Assembly (NCBI RefSeq): GCF_014672715.2
Contig: NZ_CP058566.2
Span: 558,001-622,000, forward strand
Origin: Dehalogenimonas etheniformans
GTDB lineage: Bacteria; Chloroflexota; Dehalococcoidia; Dehalococcoidales; Dehalococcoidaceae
Direction: 5' to 3'
Length of the DNA: 64,000 nt
Below are positions 53,821 to 62,053 of the stretch, one piece after another. The position numbers were made by a program, and so were the translations under genes. Each line of letters begins with the position of its first letter. Position 1 is the first letter of the stretch. The notes below the pieces were generated by a model. That model saw only the letters and a program-made list of their open reading frames with translations. It ran no database searches and was not told the DNA's origin.

Positions 53821-54270
53821 ATGAAAAAGATTAGCAAAATACTGATTGCGGCGGTTCTTGGATTTACTTTGACATTAGCGGGTGCTATTTCTGTGTCCGC
53901 AACTGACCTAGAGGGACTCACCCCAGGTTTCTGGAAGAATCACACCGAAGCATGGGCAGACACGGGCTTTTCACCTACTGACCAAATCGGGTCAATTTTT
54001 AACGTCCCTGATGAGTACAATTTGGATGACTTCACTTTATTGGAAGCTTTAAGCTTCGGCGGAGGCAAAGGAGAAATTGGTGCGGCTAAGATTCTACTCA
54101 GAGCTTCTGTTGCAGCCATCCTAAACGCTGGTGACCCCGACATCAAGTATTATTATCTGTTAAGTTCGATTTACTCGAACACCAATGCTGAGCTCAACAG
54201 TCATAACAGAGCAGACATGCTATGGCTTGCTGGTGTTTGGGATTCATACAATAATTTTGGTCTCCACTAA
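53821..54270 (+). CDS. Secreted protein with a TPGFWKNH motif
   Basis: The 149-residue protein has a clear signal peptide: MKKISK, a hydrophobic core to about residue 22 and a likely cleavage after VSA (residue 27). The mature part opens with LTPGFWKNHTEAW, a motif widespread in secreted or surface proteins of uncertain role, and has no cysteines. GAGGAGAGGAG before the ATG gives a strong SD. It closes the AT-rich island and has no visible partner. Confidence 0.75.
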   Translation: MKKISKILIAAVLGFTLTLAGAISVSATDLEGLTPGFWKNHTEAWADTGFSPTDQIGSIFNVPDEYNLDDFTLLEALSFGGGKGEIGAAKILLRASVAAILNAGDPDIKYYYLLSSIYSNTNAELNSHNRADMLWLAGVWDSYNNFGLH

Positions 54271-54374
54271 ATACCACACAAAAGACTTTTATTAGCATAA
54301 GTGGATAGGCTGATATTGTGGCAAATTATCAGCCTATTCTCTTTTCCGGTATTTTAATCTTCAATGTCGATTGA

Positions 54375-54403
54375 ATATGCGCATCGAAGGGCAAACACCC
54401 TAT
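54375..54403. repeat. Hairpin repeat copy 4
   Basis: ATATGCGCATCGAAGGG then CAAACACCCTATT. AGGG pairs with CCCT, replacing the G-G-A-A-T / A-T-C-C-C pairing of copies 2 and 3, so the stem seems kept while the bases change. Confidence 0.45.
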
Positions 54404-54406
54404 TAA

Positions 54407-54439
54407 TAATTGAAGGGAGCTGTGCGCTCCCTTCAATTA
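54407..54439. terminator. Long palindrome, probable terminator
   Basis: A perfect 14-base arm (TAATTGAAGGGAGC) and its complement around loop TGTGC. Flanks are AT-rich rather than a pure T run. It is placed to end transcripts of the secreted protein, and possibly of recO from the other strand. Confidence 0.65.
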
Positions 54440-54582
54440 TATTCCCGATCCTACACACAATACTATGATATCGTTGTGAATACTCGCAATTGTATTACCC
54501 GTGCGGCTATCCACAAATAGATTTATCGAGTAACCGCCACTTGAGAACGCAAAAGGTGAAACAGCCAAAAATTTGCTGATTT

Positions 54583-55347
54583 TTAAGTCTCAGGCCTGGC
54601 TCTTAGCTCATCTAACCAGACAGCGCTCCTGATCCCTTTTTCCAGGTGGAAATGGATGTAAGCGCGGACCAGGGAAGCGATCTCAATGTTCAAATCCGGT
54701 TCCAGTTTCAGCCGGGCGATGGCCTCGTAACGGTTTTCCAGGAGAAACCGCATGACCTTGAGGCCGCTGACAGAAACGGGGTAGGTGACCGACAGATCGG
54801 CGCAGTCCGGGCAGAGGACACCTCCTGACGAGAGCGAAAAATAATTGGTTTGAGCTTTCAGTTCAGAGCCGCAACCAGGACAGCGGCGGAGTTCAGGCCG
54901 ATAACCCAGGTTTTTAAGTAGGTTAAGTTCAAAATAGCGGGACAGCAACTCGGGATTGGCCGCCTCGCCAAGGTTTCCAAGGGCTTCGACGAGGAGGTCG
55001 AACAGGCTCCTGTTGGCCTGTTCCTCCGGGGCGAAATGGGAGACCAGTTCGGCGAAATACAGGGCGTAGGCGGTGCGCTCGAGCGAGTTTCTCAATGACA
55101 GGTAGGGAGATAACGTCTGGCTGCCGATGATGGTGTCAAGGTTTTTACCCCGCGCCAGGGTGATATCTGTGTGAGTGAGGAGTTCCAGATGCCCAGCCAA
55201 CCGCGCCGTGGACTTACGGACGCCCTTGGCTACAGCTGAAACCTTACCCAACTCCCTGGTAAAAAGGGTGATCACCCGGTCGGCTTCGCGGAGGCGGGCG
55301 CGGCGGATAACGACAGCTTCGGTTTTGATCTCCCGTGGGGCGCTCAT
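54583..55347 (-). CDS. recO: DNA repair protein RecO
   Basis: RecO loads RecA at gaps with RecR, whose gene is 2 kb upstream on the same strand. The 254-residue protein has an N-terminal OB-fold (TEAVVIRRARLREADRVITLFT near 9-30; RELGKVSAVAKGVRKS) and a four-cysteine zinc site (CPGCGSEL near 160 and CPDC near 180). Its ATG overlaps the stop of the AlkD-like gene by four bases (ATGA), so translation is coupled. Confidence 0.92.
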   Translation of the reverse strand: MSAPREIKTEAVVIRRARLREADRVITLFTRELGKVSAVAKGVRKSTARLAGHLELLTHTDITLARGKNLDTIIGSQTLSPYLSLRNSLERTAYALYFAELVSHFAPEEQANRSLFDLLVEALGNLGEAANPELLSRYFELNLLKNLGYRPELRRCPGCGSELKAQTNYFSLSSGGVLCPDCADLSVTYPVSVSGLKVMRFLLENRYEAIARLKLEPDLNIEIASLVRAYIHFHLEKGIRSAVWLDELRARPET

Positions 55348-56036
55348 TTAACCCTCGCTGACAGGCGTTTTTGGACGGCGTCACTCTTAAGTTCCCGCAT
55401 GGCATCGGCAGCGATCCAGCGGGCGGAAGGCGCGTCGATCAAAGCGATCTTTTCAGCGGTAGCGATCACCTGCCGGTTCAGTTCGAGCGAACTTTTGCCG
55501 ATCTGCCGCAGCGCCCAGCTGACGGCTTTTTTGACGTAATTCCGATCATCAACGGCGCCGCGTTCGATCTCCGCAAAGATCGCTGCCATCTGAGGGGGCG
55601 CAAGACGCTTCTTACCCCCGACGACGGACCGCGCCATTAGCACGAAGCCGGCGCGTTTGACGAACTCCTCATCCCGGCGGCTCCATTCGACGGCCTTGGC
55701 ATAGGCGTAAGGCGTCTTTTCCCACAGGTTGGAACATAGCTGGTCGCAGACGTCCCAGGAATCAATATCGGCAGTCCAGGCCTCCATCTGGTCAACGGTA
55801 ACTTTTCGGGGATCGTCGATCAGACTGGCCAGGATATGGGCTTCATGTATACCGGACTGCCAAAGTTCAGCCGCGAGTTCGTGGTTTTTCCGATAGGGCT
55901 TGGCCATCTCGCGAAGCACGGGCATCGAAACACCGAGGGTGTTGTCGGCTTTGATGCCAAAACGAGCCATGCCTGCCACGTTGGCGGGATTGGCCAGGGA
56001 TTTCAGTTCGGCGTTGATGGTTTCGCACTCTGTCAT
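55344..56036 (-). CDS. DNA alkylation repair protein, AlkD-like
   Basis: The 230-residue protein is made of HEAT-like helical repeats, with WDVCDQLCSNLWEKTPYAYAKA near 95-115 and VGGKKRLAPPQMAAIFAEI near 143-161, resembling AlkD-family alkylpurine glycosylases. The start at 56036 is taken from an ATGA overlap with the upstream CsaA-like gene; the frame is open far upstream but with low-complexity arginine-rich sequence that is antisense of that gene. The activity is inferred from the fold. Confidence 0.8.
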   Translation of the reverse strand: MTECETINAELKSLANPANVAGMARFGIKADNTLGVSMPVLREMAKPYRKNHELAAELWQSGIHEAHILASLIDDPRKVTVDQMEAWTADIDSWDVCDQLCSNLWEKTPYAYAKAVEWSRRDEEFVKRAGFVLMARSVVGGKKRLAPPQMAAIFAEIERGAVDDRNYVKKAVSWALRQIGKSSLELNRQVIATAEKIALIDAPSARWIAADAMRELKSDAVQKRLSARVK

Positions 56037-56368
56037 AATACGCGGCTCCCCGGGGGGACCTCGAAATCCGGCTTGATGAGAACGACATCGTTGTCCGGTC
56101 CCACGACGCCGAGCACCAGGACCTCCGAGATAAAATCGGCGACCTGCCGGGGCGGGAAGTTGGTCACCGCCAGGACGGCGCGGCCGATGAGGTCGGGACA
56201 ACTGTAGTGGCTGGTGATCTGGGCGCTGGACTGTTTCAGGCCAAACTCACCGAAATCGATCCACAGCCTGTAGGCCGGTTTTTTCGCCTTGGGAAACGGT
56301 TCAGCCCTGACGACGCGGCCGGAGCGGATCTCGACTTTCTCAAAGTCGATGTAAGTGATCGATGCCAA
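56033..56368 (-). CDS. CsaA-like tRNA-binding-domain protein
   Basis: The 111-residue protein is a single EMAP/tRNA-binding OB-fold: VEIRSGRVVRAEPFPKAKKPAYRLWIDFG near 12-40, then SSAQITSHYS, VTNFPPRQVADFISEVLVLG near 68-87. CsaA has been described as a secretion-related chaperone, but tRNA binding is the general property of the fold. It starts the three-gene overlap chain CsaA-AlkD-RecO, three bases downstream of the corA stop region. Confidence 0.88.
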   Translation of the reverse strand: MASITYIDFEKVEIRSGRVVRAEPFPKAKKPAYRLWIDFGEFGLKQSSAQITSHYSCPDLIGRAVLAVTNFPPRQVADFISEVLVLGVVGPDNDVVLIKPDFEVPPGSRVL

Positions 56369-56371
56369 GGG

Positions 56372-57430
56372 CTAAATCCATTTCTTACGACGGAAGAAGA
56401 GTAGCAGGTTTATGGCCGCGGTGGCCATGATGCCCAGGACGATGAAATAGCCCCAGTGCCAACGGAGTTCCGGCATGAAATCGAAGTTCATGCCGTAGAC
56501 GCCGGCGATGAAGGTGAGGGGGATAAAAATGGTGGCGATGATCGTCAGCACCTTGATCACTTCATTCAGGCGGTTCGAGACGCTAGAAAGGTAGATGTCC
56601 AGCAGATCGGAGAGGATCTCTCGGGAGTTGTCGACGCCGTCCATGACCTGGATGACGTGATCGTAGACATCCTGGAAATAGATCCGGGTGTTGGGCTTGA
56701 TGAGGGTCGATTCCGAATTTCTCAGGCCGCTGACCACTTCCCGCATCGGCCAGATGCTCCGCCGGAGGAACAGCAATTCCCCTTTGAGAGTTTTTATCGT
56801 CGCCAGGGTCGCGGTCGTCGGCGATACCAGCACGTTTTCTTCCAGATCGTCGGTGATTTCGCCGAAGCTTTCCAGAACCCCGAAATAGTTGTCGACTATG
56901 GCATCGATGAGAGCATATAGCAGGGAATCAGCCCCAAGTTTGCGGAGCATACCCTTGTTTTTGCGGAGGCGCTCCCGGATGGATTCGAAAGCATCGCCGC
57001 CGCCCTCCTGGAAGGACAGGATGAAGTTATTACCGAGGATGAGGCTGACCTGTTCGGCTTCGATCTCCCCCTTGGGGTCCCGGTAGAGCATCTTAAGGAC
57101 GACGTAGAAGTAGGTCTCGAAGTCTTCAAACTTGGGACGCTGCTCTGTATTGACGATATCTTCCAGGACCAGAGGGTGAAGGCCGAAATGCTTGCCGAGT
57201 TGTTCGACGGTCGCGGTGTCCTGGAGGCCGTCTACGTTGATCCAGGTGACGGTGGCGGTGTCGCGGAAGGGAAACGCCTCTTCGACGCTGCCCAGGTCTT
57301 TTTCCAGGAGTTGGGACTCATCGTAGTCGAAAAGGCGCAGCCGGGTTTTTTCAGACCGGCGTTCGCCGATGTGAATCAGGGTGCCTGGCGGCAGCCCCGC
57401 TTTTTCCGACCGTTTGACTCTGCGAGCCAT
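56372..57430 (-). CDS. corA: Magnesium/cobalt transporter CorA
   Basis: CorA is a pentameric Mg2+/Co2+/Ni2+ channel. The 352-residue protein has a large cytoplasmic domain with LVLEDIVNTEQRPKFEDFETYFYVVLKM near 85-110, a long stalk helix and two C-terminal membrane helices separated by the pore loop YGMNFDFMPEL near 315. It ends with a basic tail (FRRKKWI). Corrinoid-dependent anaerobes need cobalt, so a metal-uptake role is plausible here. It follows recR on the same strand after 12 bases. Confidence 0.93.
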   Translation of the reverse strand: MARRVKRSEKAGLPPGTLIHIGERRSEKTRLRLFDYDESQLLEKDLGSVEEAFPFRDTATVTWINVDGLQDTATVEQLGKHFGLHPLVLEDIVNTEQRPKFEDFETYFYVVLKMLYRDPKGEIEAEQVSLILGNNFILSFQEGGGDAFESIRERLRKNKGMLRKLGADSLLYALIDAIVDNYFGVLESFGEITDDLEENVLVSPTTATLATIKTLKGELLFLRRSIWPMREVVSGLRNSESTLIKPNTRIYFQDVYDHVIQVMDGVDNSREILSDLLDIYLSSVSNRLNEVIKVLTIIATIFIPLTFIAGVYGMNFDFMPELRWHWGYFIVLGIMATAAINLLLFFRRKKWI

Positions 57431-57442
57431 AAGTTTTCGACT

Positions 57443-58054
57443 CTAAAATTCTTGCCGGTTTTCCATTGCCCGGGACAGGGTCACGTCATCGGCGTATTCG
57501 ATCTCGCCGCCGAAAGGCAAGCCGCGGGCCAGCCGCGTTACCTTCACGCCGAGAGGCGCAATAAGCCGCTGGAGGTACATGGCGGTGGTCTCGCCTTCGA
57601 CATTGGCGTTGGTGGCCAGGATGATCTCGGCGACGGCGCCGCTTTCCAACCGGGTCATGAGCTCGGCAAGGCGGATGTCGCCGCTGCCGACGCCCTCAGA
57701 GGGCGAGATGGCGCCGTGCAGGACGTGGTAAACGCCCTTGTAAACGTTGGTGTGCTCCAGCGTCAGCATGTCCTGGGGCTGCTCCACCACGCAGATGCGG
57801 CTCTGATCCCGGACCGGGCTTGAGCAGATGCTACAGATTTCGGCGTCGGTAATGTTGCAACAGATCCGGCAGCGCTGGGTCTTCTGCTTCACCGCCACAA
57901 GCGCATCGGCGAGGTCTTTGACCTGCTCATCGCTGGCCTTCAGCAGGTGGTAGGCCAGGCGCTGGGCGCTCTTGGGCCCGATGCCCGGCAGGCGCGTCAA
58001 CACATCGGTCAGACGGTTGACGGCGGCGGCGGTGGACTTGGGTGCCTCTTTCAT
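57443..58054 (-). CDS. recR: Recombination protein RecR
   Basis: RecR acts with RecO in gap repair. The 203-residue protein has a helix-hairpin-helix ([17 protein letters not shown] near 23-39), a four-cysteine zinc finger ([16 protein letters not shown] near 57-72) and a Toprim domain ([11 protein letters not shown] near 81, with [16 protein letters not shown] near 145). It follows ybaB by four bases in the conserved dnaX-ybaB-recR order. Confidence 0.96.
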   Translation of the reverse strand: MKEAPKSTAAAVNRLTDVLTRLPGIGPKSAQRLAYHLLKASDEQVKDLADALVAVKQKTQRCRICCNITDAEICSICSSPVRDQSRICVVEQPQDMLTLEHTNVYKGVYHVLHGAISPSEGVGSGDIRLAELMTRLESGAVAEIILATNANVEGETTAMYLQRLIAPLGVKVTRLARGLPFGGEIEYADDVTLSRAMENRQEF

Positions 58055-58058
58055 GGTT

Positions 58059-58358
58059 TTACCCCAAGCCGGGGAGACCCATGCCGCCCATCATCCCGGC
58101 CATCTGCTTGGACGATTCCTTCTTGGCTTTTTCCATGGCGTCGTTGACCGCTTTAAGGATGTTGTCTTCCAACTGCTTGGTCTTAGTTGGGTTGACGGCA
58201 TCTGGGCTGATGCTTATCGAAAGGAGCTTCTGCTGGCCGTTGACGCTAACCTTCACGGGGCCCTTCTCGCCCTCGACAACGATCTTGGCCAGTTCTTTCT
58301 GGATCTTGTCCAGCTGGGATTTGAGCTCCATTGCCTGTTTTACTTTTGAGAAATCCAT
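58059..58358 (-). CDS. YbaB/EbfC nucleoid-associated protein
   Basis: The 99-residue protein has the YbaB fold pattern: an N-terminal helix ([22 protein letters not shown]), a central sheet ([19 protein letters not shown]) and a C-terminal helix ([19 protein letters not shown]), ending in a glycine/methionine-rich tail. Family members are dimeric, bind DNA and sit next to dnaX and recR in many genomes, as here. It overlaps the dnaX stop by 19 bases. Confidence 0.9.
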   Translation of the reverse strand: MDFSKVKQAMELKSQLDKIQKELAKIVVEGEKGPVKVSVNGQQKLLSISISPDAVNPTKTKQLEDNILKAVNDAMEKAKKESSKQMAGMMGGMGLPGLG

Positions 58359-60025
58359 TTATCCTCCACGTTTATTATCTCGGCGCCGCGTTTTTGCGCC
58401 TCTTTGACCAGATGGTTGCTGACCTGTTCGTGGACGCAGGCCACCTGGCACGGCGTTCCAACGCAGGCTGAAAGTATCTCACCGGTAACTCTTTTGTTTT
58501 CTGGTTCGTTGATCTTGTTCATATGAATGGGGAACTTGAAGGCTAGAGTAATGACACCCCCACTGTAAGCGACCGGTTGGGCGCCGGCGCTGCGAAGGAT
58601 AGCTAGAGCCGTGGAACGCCTCAAGGCGGGCGGCGCCGCGGTGAGAAGGCCCGGCCACTGACTGACGAGATCCTCCAGAGTGGTGATCGGGACATTCGCG
58701 GGTTTCGGCGCCGGGGCAGGCTCGGATTTGCCCGTGCCTCCTGGCTTCTGTTGAGTAGGTTCCGGTTTTGACTCGGGCGGTTTTGGCGGGGCGGGGGGTT
58801 GAACGCTATTCTCAGCTCTCGATTGAGTTTTTAAGGTCGATTCTAACGGTTTGATCGACGATACGGGCTTCCTCGGAGCTGGTTCGGCGGTTGTTTTTAT
58901 CCCTCTTGCAGGTTCTACGGGCGCCTCGGCGGCTTTTTCGAGAGCAACCAGTTTCAGGGTGGCATCGACAAGCGCCATTTCCATGGCCAGCGGCGTCGTC
59001 ATATCCGCCCCGGAGGAGAGGGCTGAGAATCCCTTGAGGGCTTTCATAATCTGTTCCAGGGTGGCGCTCTCGGCGACTGTTTTAAGGTCGGCTAATTCTT
59101 CGGCGCTCAGCCCTGCCGCATCGGCGGAACCCGCCTTGACCATGAGCAACTGCCTGAGGCTTTCGGTTACCTCCCGATTGAACTGCTTCAGGTCAATACC
59201 GTCGGCGGCAACCCCGGATAACAGTTTCAAGCCGCCGGCTATGTCTCCTGCGACGACCAGTTTCACCAGCTGGCTTGACCGATCGTCCCCGGTGAGCCCG
59301 AGGCCGGACTGAACCTGCCGAAGGCCGATACGGCCGGCGTTGACCGTGGCGATCTGTTGCAGGAGGTTCTCGGCGTCCCGAAGGCTGCCGCTGGCGCTAC
59401 GCGCCAGCAGGGCAACGGCGTTCTTTTCAATGTCGATGCCCTCCGCTTTGGCGATTTCGGCTAATTTTTCGGCAATATCCTTTACGGTCAGCCGCCTGAA
59501 ATCGAAGCGCTGGCAGCGAGACATGATGGTGGGAAGGATCTTGTGCAGTTCGGTCGTCGCCAGGATGAATATGACCCGCGGCGGCGGCTCCTCAAGCGTT
59601 TTCAAGAGCGCATTGGAAGCGCTGGTCGAGAGCATGTGGACTTCATCGATTATATAGACCTTGTAGCGCGCCTCGGCGGGGGCGTAGTTTACCCGTTCTT
59701 TGAGTTCGCGAATGTCGTCGACGCCGGTATTGGAAGCGGCGTCGATCTCGATGACGTCCATCGCCCGGCCTTCGGTGATGCCGCGGCACATCTCGCAGGT
59801 ATTGCAGGGTTCACCCAGACCATCGTTGGTGAGGCAGTTGACCGCCTTTGCCAGGATGCGGCCGGTTGAGGTCTTGCCGGTGCCCCGGGGACCGCAAAAA
59901 AGATAGGCCTGCGCCACCCGGCGCTGCTTCAGCGCGGACAGGAGGGTGGTGGTAATGGGTTCCTGACCCACGACCTCGGCGAGGTTCTGGGGGCGCCATT
60001 TTCGATAGAAAACCTGGCATGACAT
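58340..60025 (-). CDS. dnaX: DNA polymerase III subunits gamma/tau
   Basis: DnaX is the clamp-loader ATPase. The 561-residue protein has Walker A GPRGTGKTS near 45-53, a zinc-binding cysteine set (C66, and CNTCEMC near 78-84), IIDEVHMLS near 126-134 and the sensor region TTELHKILPTIMSRCQRF near 156-173. After domain III comes a proline- and lysine-rich linker (about 380-450) and a C-terminal tau-like domain. An A-rich slippage site for a short gamma form was not clearly found. It heads dnaX-ybaB-recR. Confidence 0.95.
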   Translation of the reverse strand: MSCQVFYRKWRPQNLAEVVGQEPITTTLLSALKQRRVAQAYLFCGPRGTGKTSTGRILAKAVNCLTNDGLGEPCNTCEMCRGITEGRAMDVIEIDAASNTGVDDIRELKERVNYAPAEARYKVYIIDEVHMLSTSASNALLKTLEEPPPRVIFILATTELHKILPTIMSRCQRFDFRRLTVKDIAEKLAEIAKAEGIDIEKNAVALLARSASGSLRDAENLLQQIATVNAGRIGLRQVQSGLGLTGDDRSSQLVKLVVAGDIAGGLKLLSGVAADGIDLKQFNREVTESLRQLLMVKAGSADAAGLSAEELADLKTVAESATLEQIMKALKGFSALSSGADMTTPLAMEMALVDATLKLVALEKAAEAPVEPARGIKTTAEPAPRKPVSSIKPLESTLKTQSRAENSVQPPAPPKPPESKPEPTQQKPGGTGKSEPAPAPKPANVPITTLEDLVSQWPGLLTAAPPALRRSTALAILRSAGAQPVAYSGGVITLAFKFPIHMNKINEPENKRVTGEILSACVGTPCQVACVHEQVSNHLVKEAQKRGAEIINVEDKWISQK

Positions 60026-60090
60026 AATTGAATAATTATACCTTAATCAAGGACATCTGCGCGATATTTACGGTGAAAAAACGGAAAAAA

Positions 60091-60122
60091 TGTCAGGGTA
60101 AAAAACTTACCCTGACATTTTT
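60091..60122. terminator. Bidirectional terminator between dnaX and the 68-residue gene
   Basis: TGTCAGGGTAA (60091-60101) and its complement (60107-60117) flank AAAAC. The hairpin is followed by TTTTT on plus and, on minus, by the T run read from the A run at 60084-60090. It can end the minus-strand 60151-60357 gene. Confidence 0.85.
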
Positions 60123-60150
60123 CTCACAGCCGGATTTTTGCGATATTCGA

Positions 60151-60357
60151 TTATTTGGTGCGGTAGTGGACGTTCCAGCGGTAGCAGAGTTCCTCAACGA
60201 ATTTCTTGATTTCAGGAATTTCGGAGGTGCCGAGTTCTGCCAGAAAGCCGTGCAGCAGCTCGCCGCCGCTCATGCCGGCAGTGGGTTCAGCGGGTCCGGG
60301 TAGGTTGACCCAGACGATCTCGTTCATTACCTTTTGATAATCGATCGAAGTGCCCAT
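60151..60357 (-). CDS. Hypothetical 68-residue protein
   Basis: GGGGAGG lies seven bases before the ATG at 60357, so translation is likely. The peptide, MGTSIDYQKVMNEIVWVNLP then SGGELLHGFLAELGTSEIPEIKKFVEELC, is soluble and helical, ends in a basic aromatic stretch (YRWNVHYRTK) and has one cysteine. I know no family. It is transcribed alone, ended by the following hairpin. Confidence 0.65.
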   Translation of the reverse strand: MGTSIDYQKVMNEIVWVNLPGPAEPTAGMSGGELLHGFLAELGTSEIPEIKKFVEELCYRWNVHYRTK

Positions 60358-60603
60358 TATTTTCCTCCCCTTTTTATAACTGTAAATCGACACGCCGGCG
60401 CAGAGCTTGTTTGTACGGCGAGACGGGCTAAAGTTTAAGTCCCAGACGGTTTGAAGTCAAATATTTTGGTATTAGCAAACGCCTTTTTGAACGGCTAGAT
60501 GACATAATTCGCCAGAATAATTGAGAACCCTGTATACTGTTGCGGCGGGTGGCGGGGGAGGGGTAGTAGTCTCCGCAGACCTCCAGCGAATATTCCATCT
60601 CAA

Positions 60604-61932
60604 ATGAACGAAAATACATTCCAAATTGTTTCCTTAGGCTGCGCCAAAAACACTGTCGATGCCGATTCCATGGCCCAGTTATTGACAGCGGCCGGATATC
60701 AGCATGTGGATTCTCAGCGGCGGGCAAAAGTCATAATTGTCAATACCTGCGGTTTTATGACCTCCGCTACCGAGGAATCGTACGCGGAGTTAGCCAAACT
60801 GGCGTCGCGGAAGAAAAAAGGGCAAATCCTGATCGCGGCTGGATGCCTGGCAGAGCGCTACGGCGAGGGTGTGACCACAAGGATACCGGGCGTTGATGCC
60901 GTGCTCGGCACCCGCCGCTGGGTGGACATCGCCGGTCTAGTTCTTGAGCTTACCAAAGCAGAAGCCGCCGGCATCCATGTTGGCACAACCGGTGGCGAGG
61001 AAACGGGTGTCAAACGCGTGACGGTGCAAGGCGCCAGCGCATACCTGAAGATTGCCGACGGCTGCTCGCGGCAGTGCGCTTTCTGCGCCATCCCGCTGAT
61101 CAAGGGACCGACGGTCAGCCGGCCTATGGAGTCGATCGTGTCAGAAGCCGTCTTTCTGCAACAACGGGGAGTCAGGGAAATAGTTTTACTTGCCCAGAAT
61201 ACGACGGACTACGGGCTCGATCTCGGCCTAAAGAACGGATTGGTGCAGTTGCTTCGTAAAATGACCGCCGCCGCGCCGGGCGTGGACTGGCTCCGGATCA
61301 TGTACGCTTTTCCGGGCGGAGTGACCGATGAACTCATCGAAGTCATGGCAACGAACAAGCAGATCGTGCCCTATATCGATCTGCCGCTGCAGCATGCCCA
61401 TCCGGACGTGCTGCGGCGCATGGGGCGGCCTGCAGACATAGATTGGGTCTATAGAACGCTCGAGAAGATGCACAAGGCTATACCTGACCTGGCTATCCGG
61501 AGCACCTTTATCATCGGCTACCCGGATGAAACAGAATCAGAATTCCAGTATTTGCTCGATTTTATCGGCGAGATTCGCTTCGACAAACTTGGCACGTTCA
61601 AGTTCTCTTTTGAAAAAGGCACACCGGCTGAAACGCTCGGTGATCCAATATCCGATATCATCAAAGAAGAACGTCTGAAACGTCTTATGGAAAAACAACA
61701 ACAAATATCTCTCGAACGCAACCGGAGTTTCATCGGGCGAGACCTGAAGGTGCTGGTCGAGGGTAGCGGCGATGGGATTTCGATCGGTCGTAGCTATCGC
61801 GACGCTCCAGAAGTCGACGGCCTGGTGATCGTCAAAAGGCAAATCCCGTCGGGGGAAATGATTCAAGTTCACATCGACGACGCGATGGTTTACGACCTGA
61901 GGGGGTCGCCGGTTTCGAATGTGAAAACCTGA
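60604..61932 (+). CDS. rimO: Ribosomal protein S12 methylthiotransferase RimO
   Basis: RimO adds a methylthio group to an aspartate of S12. The 442-residue protein has the UPF0004 domain with cysteines in SLGCAKN (residue 12), NTCGF (near 48) and AAGCLAE (near 82), then the radical-SAM triad GCSRQCAFC (C154, C158, C161) and a C-terminal TRAM domain (about 375-440). SLGCAKNTVDADS separates it from MiaB, whose motif differs. No SD was seen. Confidence 0.93.
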   Translation: MNENTFQIVSLGCAKNTVDADSMAQLLTAAGYQHVDSQRRAKVIIVNTCGFMTSATEESYAELAKLASRKKKGQILIAAGCLAERYGEGVTTRIPGVDAVLGTRRWVDIAGLVLELTKAEAAGIHVGTTGGEETGVKRVTVQGASAYLKIADGCSRQCAFCAIPLIKGPTVSRPMESIVSEAVFLQQRGVREIVLLAQNTTDYGLDLGLKNGLVQLLRKMTAAAPGVDWLRIMYAFPGGVTDELIEVMATNKQIVPYIDLPLQHAHPDVLRRMGRPADIDWVYRTLEKMHKAIPDLAIRSTFIIGYPDETESEFQYLLDFIGEIRFDKLGTFKFSFEKGTPAETLGDPISDIIKEERLKRLMEKQQQISLERNRSFIGRDLKVLVEGSGDGISIGRSYRDAPEVDGLVIVKRQIPSGEMIQVHIDDAMVYDLRGSPVSNVKT

Positions 61933-62053
61933 TCTAATTCTGATATTATTAGATTACATGTCAGTTATCATAAAACTCACCCGCCTGTAAATACCTCCAC
62001 ATTCACACTCGGTTTGCTTCCATTTTCCGGAACTTTCATACAAGGGGAAACTG

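Larger units (their letters stand above)
54271..54582. other. Intergenic region with two hairpins
   Basis: About 310 AT-rich bases separate the secreted protein from the converging recO. They hold repeat copy 4 and a long terminator-like palindrome, listed separately. I see no gene in the remainder. Confidence 0.5.

Noticed and set aside
52792-54403. Integron attC sites between the small genes
   Set aside because: The hairpins lack consistent RYYYAAC/GTTRRRY ends and no integron integrase is in the window.
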